Assembly: GCA_035575035.1 (NCBI GenBank)
Contig: DATLYH010000128.1
Location: 1 to 36,426, forward strand
From: DATLYH01 sp035575035
GTDB taxonomy: Bacteria > Planctomycetota > Planctomycetia > Gemmatales > Gemmataceae
Reading direction: 5' to 3'
DNA length: 36,426 bases
Positions 23,662 to 31,626 of the stretch are shown here, piece after piece; position 1 is the stretch's first letter; every line of letters begins with the position of its first letter. A model generated the notes under the pieces. It did no database searches. It was not told the DNA's origin and was given only the letters and a program-made list of their open reading frames with translations. The position numbers and the translations under genes are program-made.

Positions 23662-26157
23662 ATGCCAGGCCGCCGAGTCCCCTCTACCTGCCGCCCTGGA
23701 CAACTTGTTCCGGCTCGCCGCCGGCGCTTTACGGTGCTCAGGCCCGGGTGCGCAGGATTGGGACGGAACCGTTTCTTACCGCTGTGCCTGCTGGCCGGGA
23801 CGATCGGGCTCCTGGCGGCGGCCGACACTCGCGGCGACCTGATCTTCCTCAAGGACGGCACCGTCCTGCAAGGCAAGGTCAGCCGCGAGGGCAAGACCAT
23901 CGCCGACCCGCACAGCGGCCAGGCCGTCTGGATGCCGCAGGGCTTCTTCTGGGTGGACGACGGCGCCCGCCGGGTCGCCTTCAGCCCCGGCCAGGTACAG
24001 GAGGTCCAGGGACGCGAGTACAATGCCGAACACGACATCCACTCACCGCGTGTCGTCGTCGGCCGAAAGTGGCTGCCGGCCCTGGTCGAAATTGTCAGCG
24101 TCGGCCCTTTCGATGAGAAGTGGGACCGCAAGGTCGTCGTCCGCTGCACCGACGGCAAGGTCAATGCCGAGATCGCCCTCCCCACCCAGCATCTCTCCAC
24201 CCTGACGCCGCACTACGCCCGCCTTGACCTATCGGGTTACGGCTACCGTTGGACCTGTTGCTACCTGACGCAGGAACTTGGCCCTGAGCAGGTGCGGGCG
24301 CTGATCGCCTCGCACCCGGAGTTCAAGGAGGAGCCGGGCATGCCTGAGGGCGTGATCGCCGCCAAGCGCTTCCGAGTGTTCCACTTCCTGGTTCAGGCCG
24401 GCTGGTACGACCACGCAGAAAAGGAACTCGAAGGCATCCTCAAGGACCTGCCCGGCGAGAAGGAAAAAGTCGAGACGGCGCGGGAGGGTTTGAAGCGGCT
24501 TCGCGCCCAACAGCGGGTGGACGACATCCGCCGCGCCCAGGGGGCCGGCCAGCATCGCCTGGCGCAGAAACTGCTAGCCACGCTGCCCGAAGAAGGAGTC
24601 CCTGAGAAGACACTGGCCGAGGTCCGCGCGCTGCGGGACCAATACGAGAAGACCACCGAGAACCTGAAGCAGGCCCGGCGCTTCCTGGAGGAGCTGTCGA
24701 AGGGAGTCAGCGAGTCATCCTCGCGCGAGTTGTTCGCAGCCGCCGTCCGGGCCATCAGCGAGGAGCTTGACCACGACAACGTCGGCCGGCTGGAGCCGTT
24801 CCTTAGCCAGGCGGCCCAGGCCGAGCGGCAGCGCCGCCAGGGGACCGAGCCGGATCACGACCCGGCCGAACTGCTGTCGTTGGCGGTGTCGGGCTGGCTG
24901 CTGGGCGGCACGCTGGCGGAAGCCAAGGTGCCGGTGGCCGAGCGGCTGTGGCGGGCCCGCGAGTTCGTGTTGAAATACCAAACCACCACCGACCGTGATG
25001 ACCGCCGGCGGATGCTTGGTGAATACCTCAAGGGCGAGCCGATCGGCGTCGATGAGATGGCCCAGCTGATCACCACCCTGCCGCCGCCCGAACCGGAAGA
25101 GAAGGTCGAGCCCACCCCTGTCAAGCTGCATCCCCGGGAGAGCGGCACCGGAAGAGGGGCGGCCTATTACGTGCAGCCGCCACCCGAGTACCACCACGGC
25201 CGACCGTTCCCCGTGCTGATGGTGCTGCACCAGGGAGGTGAGAGCGCCCGCGCCATGCTTGACCGCTGGAGCGCCCACGCTGCCCGGAACGGTTACCTTC
25301 TCGTCGCCCCGGAGTGGGGACAGGGCCTGAAGACAACCTACAGCTATACCTCCCAGGAGCATGCCGTCGTGCTCGACACGCTGCGCGATCTGCGGCGGCG
25401 GTACAATGTCGATTCGGACCGGGTCTTCCTGCACGGCTGGGGCGAGGGGGGGACGATGGCCTACGACATCGGCCTGGCGCATCCCGACCTGTTCGCCGGC
25501 GTGGTGCCGATGGGCGGCCGGCCGGTCTACTACGCCCAGCGCTACCGCCGCAATGCCCAGTACCTCCCCTTCTACGTGATCAGCGGTGATCACTCGGGCC
25601 TGCCCCACGCCGAGAACCGGCAGCAGTTCGAAGACTGGGTGCCCAAGGGACACCCGGCGATCCTGGTTGAGTACCGCGGCCGCGGCCGGGAGTTCTTCGC
25701 CGCCGAGCTCCCCTTGGTGTTCGAGTGGATGAAGCACAAGAAGCGGGCCATGCCGGTCGCCGAGTTGGGCGGCTATGGCCGCGAGTTCCAGACAATGCGC
25801 TCGACCGACAACATGTTCTATTGGGTCAGCACCGACTCGATCAACCCGGGCAACCTGAACGACGGCCGGTGGGACTCGCGGGTGCTGGCCGCCACGCTCT
25901 GGGGTTACGTCAACCGCGAGAACAATGCCATCCATCTCCGCACCGTCGGCCTGCGGCAACTGTCGGTCTGGCTGGGGCGCGACAGCAAGGGGGTCGGCAT
26001 GATCGACTTCGGCGCCCCGGTGACAGTAGTCATCAACGGGCAAACGCGGATGATAGCCCGGGTGACGCCGAGCATGGAGACACTACTGGAGGACCTGTAC
26101 CATCGCAGCGACCGACAGCGGGTGTTCTTGGTCCGCCTCGATTTCAACAAGGTGTGA
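23662..26157 (+). CDS. Secreted alpha/beta-hydrolase-like protein lacking the nucleophile Ser
   Basis: An ~831-aa exported protein. After an Arg-rich start, a hydrophobic signal segment (FLPLCLLAGTIGLLAAAD) is followed by a small beta domain (LIFLKDGTVLQGKVSREGK). Residues ~230-340 are highly charged helices, probably coiled coil. From ~490 to ~690 there is an esterase/PHB-depolymerase-like alpha/beta-hydrolase domain (FPVLMVLHQGG, DSDRVFLHGWGEGGTMAYDIGL cut to its core GWGEGG). The expected nucleophile elbow G-x-S-x-G reads G-W-G-E-G, with Gly at about residue 596 (counting from 23656) instead of Ser, so normal esterase chemistry is unlikely. The ATG at 23662 has AAAGGAG at better spacing than the ATG at 23656. 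Substrate unknown. Confidence 0.85.
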   Translation: MPGRRVPSTCRPGQLVPARRRRFTVLRPGCAGLGRNRFLPLCLLAGTIGLLAAADTRGDLIFLKDGTVLQGKVSREGKTIADPHSGQAVWMPQGFFWVDDGARRVAFSPGQVQEVQGREYNAEHDIHSPRVVVGRKWLPALVEIVSVGPFDEKWDRKVVVRCTDGKVNAEIALPTQHLSTLTPHYARLDLSGYGYRWTCCYLTQELGPEQVRALIASHPEFKEEPGMPEGVIAAKRFRVFHFLVQAGWYDHAEKELEGILKDLPGEKEKVETAREGLKRLRAQQRVDDIRRAQGAGQHRLAQKLLATLPEEGVPEKTLAEVRALRDQYEKTTENLKQARRFLEELSKGVSESSSRELFAAAVRAISEELDHDNVGRLEPFLSQAAQAERQRRQGTEPDHDPAELLSLAVSGWLLGGTLAEAKVPVAERLWRAREFVLKYQTTTDRDDRRRMLGEYLKGEPIGVDEMAQLITTLPPPEPEEKVEPTPVKLHPRESGTGRGAAYYVQPPPEYHHGRPFPVLMVLHQGGESARAMLDRWSAHAARNGYLLVAPEWGQGLKTTYSYTSQEHAVVLDTLRDLRRRYNVDSDRVFLHGWGEGGTMAYDIGLAHPDLFAGVVPMGGRPVYYAQRYRRNAQYLPFYVISGDHSGLPHAENRQQFEDWVPKGHPAILVEYRGRGREFFAAELPLVFEWMKHKKRAMPVAELGGYGREFQTMRSTDNMFYWVSTDSINPGNLNDGRWDSRVLAATLWGYVNRENNAIHLRTVGLRQLSVWLGRDSKGVGMIDFGAPVTVVINGQTRMIARVTPSMETLLEDLYHRSDRQRVFLVRLDFNKV

Positions 26158-26164
26158 GGTGAGG

Positions 26165-26237
26165 GAGGGGTGAGTGGTGCATACTCGGCATTCCGCGGCT
26201 GACGGGTGACAGGTATTCCTCGCACTACTCACCCCTC
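26165..26237. repeat. Inverted repeat between hydrolase-like gene and arsM
   Basis: GAGGGGTGAGTGGTGC (26165-26180) and GCACTACTCACCCCTC (26222-26237) are 16-nt reverse complements with one mismatch and a 41-nt loop. The arms use the same GTGAGTGGT words as the in-gene element at 3640-3696. It ends 7 nt before the arsM ribosome-binding site, so folding of the mRNA could affect arsM translation. Confidence 0.7.
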
Positions 26238-26257
26238 ACCCAACGGAGGAATTCCCG

Positions 26258-27145
26258 GTGGCCGATCCGATCGTCACGCAGGTGCAGTCGAAGTACGCCG
26301 CTGTCGCCGCCAGCGGACTGTCGAGTGAGCAGGCCGGCGTCCGGGCGGTGGCGGAGGCGTTCGGCTACAGCCCGGAGGAGTTGGCCGCGCTGCCGCCGGG
26401 GGCCAACATGGGACTGTCGTGCGGCAACCCCACCGCCTTCGCCGGCCTGCGCCCCGGCGAGACGGTTGTGGACCTCGGCTGCGGCGGCGGACTTGACGTG
26501 CTGCTGGCGGCCGTCAAGGTCGGCCCGACCGGCAAAGCCGTCGGCATCGACATGACCCCCGAGATGATCGAACGAGCACGCCGCAACGCCCGTCAGCCGG
26601 TCAACGGCCAGGTCCTGAGCAACGTCGAGTTCCACCTGGCCACCATCGACCGGCTGCCGCTGCCGGACAGCTTGGTCGATTGTCTGATTAGCAACTGCGT
26701 GATCAACCTGGCGCCCGACAAGCGGGCCGTCTTCCGCGAGATGTACCGGGTGCTCAAGCCGGGCGGGCGGGTAGCGGTCAGCGACATCGCCCTGAAGAAG
26801 CCGCTGCCGGCGGAGATTCGCACCAATGTGCTCGCCTACGTCGGTTGCATCGCCGGGGCCATCCTTATCGAGGAGTACGAGCACGGCCTGCGCGAGGCCG
26901 GCTTCGAGGCGGTCCAGGTTGTGGACACGGGTAAAGACCTGCGGGCTTATGCGCTGGTGGAGGGCCAGCAGGGCTGCTGTGCGCCGGCGGCCTCTGCTGG
27001 CGGACTGCCGATGGTGGAGTCGTGCTCCGTGCCGGCGGAAGGTGACGCTTCGGCCGTCCATGAGGGACTGGCCGAGTTGTTCCGGAAGTACGACGTGAAT
27101 GAGTACGCCGCCAGCGTTCAGGTCTATGCGCTCAAGCCGCGCTAA
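26258..27145 (+). CDS. arsM: Arsenite methyltransferase (ArsM)
   Basis: A 295-aa SAM-dependent methyltransferase that converts As(III) to methylated arsenicals. The N-terminal region ANMGLSCGNP (Cys 55), the SAM motif VVDLGCGGGLDVLLAAVKVG, the DMTPEM post-motif, and SNCVINLAPDK (Cys 147) and YVGCIAGAI (Cys 197) are all typical; Cys 55, 147 and 197 correspond to the arsenic-binding cysteines of the family. A CC pair lies in the C-terminal part (QQGCCAPAA). The start is GTG at 26258 with GGAGGA at 26245-26250. No ars operon genes are adjacent; the ArsR-type regulator at 8136 is distant and of another type. Confidence 0.93.
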   Translation: MADPIVTQVQSKYAAVAASGLSSEQAGVRAVAEAFGYSPEELAALPPGANMGLSCGNPTAFAGLRPGETVVDLGCGGGLDVLLAAVKVGPTGKAVGIDMTPEMIERARRNARQPVNGQVLSNVEFHLATIDRLPLPDSLVDCLISNCVINLAPDKRAVFREMYRVLKPGGRVAVSDIALKKPLPAEIRTNVLAYVGCIAGAILIEEYEHGLREAGFEAVQVVDTGKDLRAYALVEGQQGCCAPAASAGGLPMVESCSVPAEGDASAVHEGLAELFRKYDVNEYAASVQVYALKPR

Positions 27146-27162
27146 TCAGAACATAGGGCAGG

Positions 27163-27366
27163 TTACAGATCGTCCTCCGTCAGCCCGGCTGCCTTCATGA
27201 TGCTGCGTTGGGTACGGGGTTTAAGCATCTTGTTCCCATGCACAGGAACAGTGATGGGCTGCTGTCCCGGCTTCTCGTAACGGCGATGGCTTCCCCTTGT
27301 CCGCGTCCGAACCCACCCCTGACGCTCCAGCGCCTTGCACATTTGCTTGCCAGAGACCGGCTTCAT
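27163..27366 (-). CDS. hicA: HicA-family mRNA interferase toxin
   Basis: A 67-aa protein with the HicA dsRBD-like fold: MKPVSGKQMCKALERQGW, then the catalytic-His motif RGSHRRYEKPG, then ITVPVHGNKMLKPRTQRSIM and a C-terminal helix. HicA toxins cleave mRNA during translation. The ATG at 27366 overlaps the hicB stop by 4 nt. Gene order is hicB then hicA, the reverse of E. coli hicAB but common elsewhere. All key residues including the His are present, so the toxin looks functional. It converges on arsM with 17 nt between stops. Confidence 0.92.
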   Translation of the reverse strand: MKPVSGKQMCKALERQGWVRTRTRGSHRRYEKPGQQPITVPVHGNKMLKPRTQRSIMKAAGLTEDDL

Positions 27367-27563
27367 ACCTCGACTTCCCTGACTATGGCCTCCGGTGGCA
27401 GAGAAGACGGCGCCGGCTCGTCCAGGTGGCACTCGATGGCCTCCTTGATGTTGGCCAGGGCCTCTTCCAGAGAATCCCCCTGAGAAAAACAGCCTGGCAA
27501 GGCGGGCACTTCCACCGAATAGCCGCCGTCGTCTTCCTTGTAAAGAACCACTTTGAGCTTCAT
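27363..27563 (-). CDS. hicB: HicB-family antitoxin
   Basis: A 66-aa protein of the short HicB type: KLKVVLYKEDDGGYSVEVP then ALPGCFSQGDSLEEALANI and KEAIECHLDE, the partial RNase H-like fold that binds and blocks HicA. There is no visible C-terminal DNA-binding domain (the protein ends PPEAIVREVEV), so autoregulation would need another factor or a different mode. The ATG at 27563 is chosen over an upstream start because the fold begins there. It lies 59 nt from the end of the YhaM-like gene, on the same strand. Confidence 0.92.
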   Translation of the reverse strand: MKLKVVLYKEDDGGYSVEVPALPGCFSQGDSLEEALANIKEAIECHLDEPAPSSLPPEAIVREVEV

Positions 27564-27621
27564 GGCAAGACTCCTCCCCCGACAGATCTTATTGGTGGAT
27601 CGGATGATCCCCCGCTGCATT

Positions 27622-28635
27622 TTACACCTTGCGCCCCTTGTACAGCTGCCGCCCCAGCACCGGATCGCGGGCCGTGAACGGGCCGTCCTCTAGGTCGCGG
27701 CTCAGGCAGCGCACGTACATTTCCAGCTTGGCGTCCAGGTCGTCGGCGTGGTGGATAATCAGCGCCTCGGGGATGAGCGGCAGCCGGGGCGATCCCCATT
27801 CGGGCAAGTTCAGGTGGGAAATGATGATGTGTTCCAGGAGTTCGAGCAGTTCGCGGTTGACGGTGCCGATCTCACGGGCGGCGTCGCGGACCAGGTCGCG
27901 CCCCAGGAAGAGATGGCCGAAGAGCCGGCCCGGCACGGTCGGCTGGACCGCTACCGCGTCGTCGCCGAACTCCGCCACCCGGCCAATGTCGTGCAGGATG
28001 GCGCCGGCCGTCACCAGGTCGCGATTGAGCGGCGGCTGTAGCCCCGGATAGTGGGCGGCGTAGCGCTCCGCCAGCTGCACACAGATCCGCGTCACCGCCA
28101 GCGTGTGCTCCAGCAGCCCGCCCATGAACGGATAGAACTTTCCCTGCGTCGCCGGCAGTTTCTTGAGCGGCTCCGCGTGGCGATCGAGCACCTTCAGCAC
28201 CAACTCCCGCAGCGGCCCATCGGCGATGTGCGTCTCGGCCAGGCCCCTTAGCTCGGCGAACATCTGGTCCGGGTTGTAGCGTGAGTGCTCGACGAAGTCG
28301 GCCGGGTTGAAGCCCTCCGCCTCGTCCTCCTCCTTGACCGGCCGGATTTTCTGGATCTCGATCTGGGCCCCATAGCGCTCGTGCTCGGTGTACCGCCCGC
28401 GGACCTTGTAGAACTGCCCCTCCTGCCACTGCTGCTCGCACTCGTCGTACCAGGGGCTGTCGGCCCAGACCATGCTGGCGACGGTACGCACGGCATCACG
28501 GAAACGGCAAGTGTAATAAGGCTTGCCGTCGCGCGTCATCCCCTTGGTGCGTTCAATAAGCAGGGCGAAGAAGTCGCCCGCTTGGCCGGGCGTCAGCTCG
28601 CTCAGGCGGACGACGGCGGGTTTCTCGCGCGCCAC
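27622..28635 (-). CDS. YhaM-type 3'-5' exoribonuclease (OB + HD domain)
   Basis: A 337-aa protein: an OB-fold nucleic-acid-binding N-terminus (~10-110: VVRLSELTPGQAGDFFALL, YYTCRFRD, GQFYKVRGRY) and an HD phosphohydrolase domain (~150-320) with GGLLEHTLAV, ILHDIGR, ISHLN and IIHHADDLDAKL metal-ligand motifs. This is the layout of B. subtilis YhaM, which degrades RNA and ssDNA from the 3' end. The GTG at 28635 has GGAGAG 6-8 nt upstream and is preferred to the GTG at 28656, which lies inside a palindromic repeat. It is downstream of clpX and upstream of hicBA. Confidence 0.9.
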   Translation of the reverse strand: MAREKPAVVRLSELTPGQAGDFFALLIERTKGMTRDGKPYYTCRFRDAVRTVASMVWADSPWYDECEQQWQEGQFYKVRGRYTEHERYGAQIEIQKIRPVKEEDEAEGFNPADFVEHSRYNPDQMFAELRGLAETHIADGPLRELVLKVLDRHAEPLKKLPATQGKFYPFMGGLLEHTLAVTRICVQLAERYAAHYPGLQPPLNRDLVTAGAILHDIGRVAEFGDDAVAVQPTVPGRLFGHLFLGRDLVRDAAREIGTVNRELLELLEHIIISHLNLPEWGSPRLPLIPEALIIHHADDLDAKLEMYVRCLSRDLEDGPFTARDPVLGRQLYKGRKV

Positions 28636-28650
28636 GGCTGCCTCTCCGAG

Positions 28651-28715
28651 TGACACGATGACAGGGTGAAGAGGCGGTGCTGCGGGGCCTGCCCTGTCAC
28701 CTTGTTACCGTGTCA
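28651..28715. repeat. Inverted repeat between clpX and the YhaM-like gene
   Basis: Two nested pairs: TGACACG (28651-28657) with CGTGTCA (28709-28715), and TGACAGGG (28659-28666) with CCCTGTCA (28692-28699). It fills the 86-nt gap between clpX and the next gene and covers the alternative GTG start at 28656. It could end clpX transcripts or attenuate read-through. Confidence 0.65.
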
Positions 28716-28721
28716 TCTTCA

Positions 28722-30023
28722 TCAGGCGCTCTTCTTGTCGGTGGAGGGGGTGCCGAACAGCGGCAGTTCGCCGCGGACGACCGACTCGGTGACGACGTAC
28801 TTGCCCTTGGGTTCGATGTCGGGCAGCTCGAACATGATGTCGGTCATGATCTCTTCGACAATGCTGCGCAGGCCGCGGGCCCCGGTGTCGCGCTCCTTGG
28901 CCCGACGGGCGATCTCTCTTAGCGCCGCTTCGTCGAACTCCAACTCCGCCCCTTCCATCTCGAACAGTTTCTGGTACTGCCGGACCAGGGCATTGCGCGG
29001 CTCGGTCAGGATGCGGATCAGTGCCTCCTCGTCGAGTGGATCGAGCGGGGCCACCACCGGCAGCCGGCCGATGAACTCGGGGATCATGCCGAACTCGATC
29101 AGATCGTCGCTGGTGACTTTGCTCAGCAGCTCGCCCAGATGGCTCTCGCGCTGCTCGGGATTGCTGCCGAAGCCGATGGTCTTGCGGCCGATGCGGCGGG
29201 CGATGATGTTTTCCAGGCCAACGAAGGTGCCGCCGCAGATGAACAAGATGTTGGTGGTGTCCACCTGGATGTACTGCTGCTCGGGGTGTTTGCGGCCCCC
29301 TTGCGGCGGCACGTTACTGATCGTCCCCTCCAGCATCTTCAGCAAGGCCTGCTGCACCCCCTCGCCGGAGACATCGCGGGTGATGCTGACGTTCTGGTGG
29401 GTCTTGGCAATCTTGTCCACCTCGTCGATGTAGACGATGCCGCGCTGGGCTGCCTCGATGTCGAAGTCGGCGGCGTGCAGCAGCTTGAGCAGCAGGTTCT
29501 CGACGTCTTCACCGACGTAGCCGGCCTCGGTCAAGGTGGTGGCGTCGCCGATGGCGAAGGGGACATCAAGGATCTTGGCCAGTGTCCGGGCCAACAGCGT
29601 CTTGCCGCTGCCGGTCGGGCCGATGAGCAGGATGTTGCTCTTGTCCACCTCAACGTCGCTGCGTCCCTGGTCGCCGAGACTGAGGCGCTTGTAGTGGTTG
29701 TGGACGGCGACAGCAAGGACCTTCTTGGCCCGCTGCTGGCCAATGACATACTGGTCGAGCCGTTCCTTGATGGAGCGGGGCGAGGGGATGTGGGTAAAGA
29801 GCATCCGGGAGCTGCCGCGCCGCCGCTTCTCCTGGTCGATGATCGACTGGCACAGCTCGATGCACTCGCCGCAGATGTAGACATCGCCCGGGCCTTCGAC
29901 CAGGGGGCCCACTTCGCGGTAACTCTTGCGGCAGAAGGAGCAGTAGGCGTTTCGGGTCCGCCCCGGGTTGCTGCTGGTCGGCCGGCGCCCCCCTCCTCCT
30001 GCGCCCGAGTCTTTCGTCGGCAT
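28722..30023 (-). CDS. clpX: ATP-dependent Clp protease ATPase subunit ClpX
   Basis: A 433-aa AAA+ unfoldase that feeds substrates to ClpP. The N-terminal zinc finger has Cys 28, 31, 51 and 54; Walker A is GPTGSGKT at 135-142; Walker B is IVYIDEVDKIA; the pore loop is GYVGEDVE; and the ClpP-docking loop carries IGFGS. Arg-finger and sensor regions (IPEFIGRLPVVAPL, TGARGLRSIVE) are normal. Length matches E. coli ClpX (424 aa). No clpP lies upstream in this window; in many bacteria it is adjacent. The ATG at 30023 is well supported by the short, Gly-rich leader typical before the zinc finger. Confidence 0.97.
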   Translation of the reverse strand: MPTKDSGAGGGGRRPTSSNPGRTRNAYCSFCRKSYREVGPLVEGPGDVYICGECIELCQSIIDQEKRRRGSSRMLFTHIPSPRSIKERLDQYVIGQQRAKKVLAVAVHNHYKRLSLGDQGRSDVEVDKSNILLIGPTGSGKTLLARTLAKILDVPFAIGDATTLTEAGYVGEDVENLLLKLLHAADFDIEAAQRGIVYIDEVDKIAKTHQNVSITRDVSGEGVQQALLKMLEGTISNVPPQGGRKHPEQQYIQVDTTNILFICGGTFVGLENIIARRIGRKTIGFGSNPEQRESHLGELLSKVTSDDLIEFGMIPEFIGRLPVVAPLDPLDEEALIRILTEPRNALVRQYQKLFEMEGAELEFDEAALREIARRAKERDTGARGLRSIVEEIMTDIMFELPDIEPKGKYVVTESVVRGELPLFGTPSTDKKSA

Positions 30024-30138
30024 GCGATCTCCTTCGTGTCAACGGCCCGAACTGGCAAGAGGTCGGGATGGTTCAGTCGTTCGGCGGTCAGCGGTCCGAA
30101 GTCTTTGGTCGGATAGTTTGAAGTGACGGTTACCCAGC

Positions 30139-30182
30139 GGTTTTCGTCGCCCCTGAGGGGATTGTACGCGGTGGCGAAAACC
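30139..30182 (-). terminator. Nested hairpin downstream of the SHOCT-type gene
   Basis: GGTTTTCG (30139-30146) pairs with CGAAAACC (30175-30182), and CCCC (30150-30153) with GGGG (30157-30160) inside it. On the minus strand it begins 13 nt past the stop at 30196 and lies before clpX. Weak T-runs only, so read-through into clpX is possible. Confidence 0.4.
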
Positions 30183-30195
30183 CAAGCAAGCGATT

Positions 30196-30630
30196 TCAGC
30201 CAGGCCCCGGCGGGCGGGGGGCGTCCGGCGGGGGGGATGGCGCCGGCTGCGGCGGGCTTGCCGGCCCGACCCGCTGGTCCGGGACAGACGACTGTCCTTC
30301 CATTTCTCGTTTCATCCGTTCCCCCAGCAAGGCGCGCAGCCGTTCGAATTCTTCCTGGCTGAGCTGGCCCTGTTCATACAGTTTGCGGAACTGGGAGAGC
30401 TGCTCGCTAGCGCTGAGGCGGTCCGGGCCCTTGCGCCGCCACCAGCGCATGAAGCCGTAGACCGCCAGGACAGCGACCAAGGCGACACCGAGCAGGACGA
30501 CATAATGCCACCACAGCCCCAACCAGTCGTCGCTGGAAATCGACCGGCCGCGGCGCGGCTCGGTGGTCTGAGCCAGGAGCCCGGCGAAATGCCGCAGCGC
30601 GAGTTCCGTCGCCAGCCAGGGAAGCGCCAT
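30196..30630 (-). CDS. SHOCT-type single-TM membrane protein
   Basis: A 144-aa protein. After a short N-terminus it has one membrane helix (WHYVVLLGVALVAVLAVYGF), a basic stop-transfer stretch (MRWWRRKG), and a SHOCT-like helical hairpin (~residues 72-107: LSQFRKLYEQGQLSQEEFER and LRALLGERMK), ending in a Pro-rich tail. SHOCT motifs are short C-terminal oligomerisation elements of unknown exact role. The ATG at 30630 is the natural start. It lies upstream of clpX on the same strand, separated by a hairpin. No specific function is assigned. Confidence 0.82.
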   Translation of the reverse strand: MALPWLATELALRHFAGLLAQTTEPRRGRSISSDDWLGLWWHYVVLLGVALVAVLAVYGFMRWWRRKGPDRLSASEQLSQFRKLYEQGQLSQEEFERLRALLGERMKREMEGQSSVPDQRVGPASPPQPAPSPPPDAPRPPGPG

Positions 30631-30892
30631 TCGCTCCTCGTGTGCTCGGCCTTCCTCCCGTGTCCCGGGGGCCCCGAGGGTGCCTGCCTGTGCTCTATTA
30701 TAGCGCCGGCGGAAGGAGCCGGGTCAAAATCCTGGCTGCTGGCCGCGGCCGCCGCTAGGACGATCGCCACAAAGGACGTACATTGGGCAAGGACGAAGCA
30801 CGACGTACAAAGGACAAAGGGAGAACGCCGCTTCCCGGCTTCGCCGCCCGTATCTGGATTACCTTGCATCCCGGCCCCTGGTGGTTGCGAAC

Positions 30893-31444
30893 ATGACGCG
30901 CATCTTTCTGAGCCTGGCCGTGCTGGACGCCTTGGCCCTGGCCGCTGCCTATGTCGTTGGCTGGATTTCCCGCTTGCGTCAGGGCGTCCTGCATCCTGAA
31001 GACCCAGTCTACCTCGTCCATTTCAGCCTAGGGCTGTCCGCGGCCATCCTGACGCTGCTGGTCCACTGCCTGATCTTCACTTACTTCCTCGGCACGGGTC
31101 GGTGGGTCAAGGAAGTGGGGCTGGCCTACGACCTGCCTGACGTGCCGCTGCCACGGCTGACGCGCGAGCTGAAGCGGCGGACGTTCCCGATGGCGCTGGC
31201 GGCCATGCTGGCAGCCATTGCCACGGCGGGGGCCGGCGCCGGCGCCCAGCTGCAAGAGTGGCCCTGGTATGTCCATGCGGCCCTGGCGACACTCACTCTG
31301 CTGGTCAACGGCTGGGCCTTCGTGATCGAGTATCGCAATGTTCGGATCAATGCGGGGGTGATCGAGGAGGTGATGCGCGAGGTGGATCGGATCCGGGCAG
31401 AGCGCGGGTTGCCCCCTAATGCCGTCGCGCTGGAGCAGGAGTAA
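30893..31444 (+). CDS. Four-TM membrane protein, unknown
   Basis: A 183-aa protein with four membrane helices: residues ~3-24 (IFLSLAVLDALALAAAYVVG), ~40-66, ~98-118 (FPMALAAMLAAIATAGAGAGA) and ~126-148. The loop after helix 2 contains FLGTGRWVKEVGLAYDLPD, and the C-terminus is a charged helix (IEEVMREVDRIRAERGLPP) probably in the cytoplasm. I recognise no family. The ATG at 30893 is preferred to the GTG at 30881. Its stop is 182 nt before the HEAT-repeat gene, with a repeat pair between. It points away from the SHOCT/clpX block. Confidence 0.8.
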   Translation: MTRIFLSLAVLDALALAAAYVVGWISRLRQGVLHPEDPVYLVHFSLGLSAAILTLLVHCLIFTYFLGTGRWVKEVGLAYDLPDVPLPRLTRELKRRTFPMALAAMLAAIATAGAGAGAQLQEWPWYVHAALATLTLLVNGWAFVIEYRNVRINAGVIEEVMREVDRIRAERGLPPNAVALEQE

Positions 31445-31478
31445 CCCTGAACTGTCGTGAGGACTCCGGTTTGCCAGA

Positions 31479-31526
31479 ACGCTAAGCCGCAAAGCGGCCG
31501 CGAACGACGCTAAACCGCAAAGCGGC
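31479..31526. repeat. Direct pair of ACGCTAARCCGCAAAGCGGC repeats
   Basis: Two 20-nt copies at 31479-31498 and 31507-31526 differ at one base (G or A after CTAA) and repeat with a 28-nt period. Each contains the perfect hairpin GCCGC-AAA-GCGGC (second copy ACCGC-AAA-GCGGC). They lie between the 4-TM and HEAT genes. A third copy lies within uvrA at 13914-13932. Confidence 0.85.
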
Positions 31527-31626
31527 AACGATGGGGCCCCATCCCGGGTTTGTCGATTGCAGCTCGCGCGGACGAGGGGTAAATTGGAGCAGTCAACTCG
31601 TTCCCCTCGCCCTGGGGCCTGATCCC

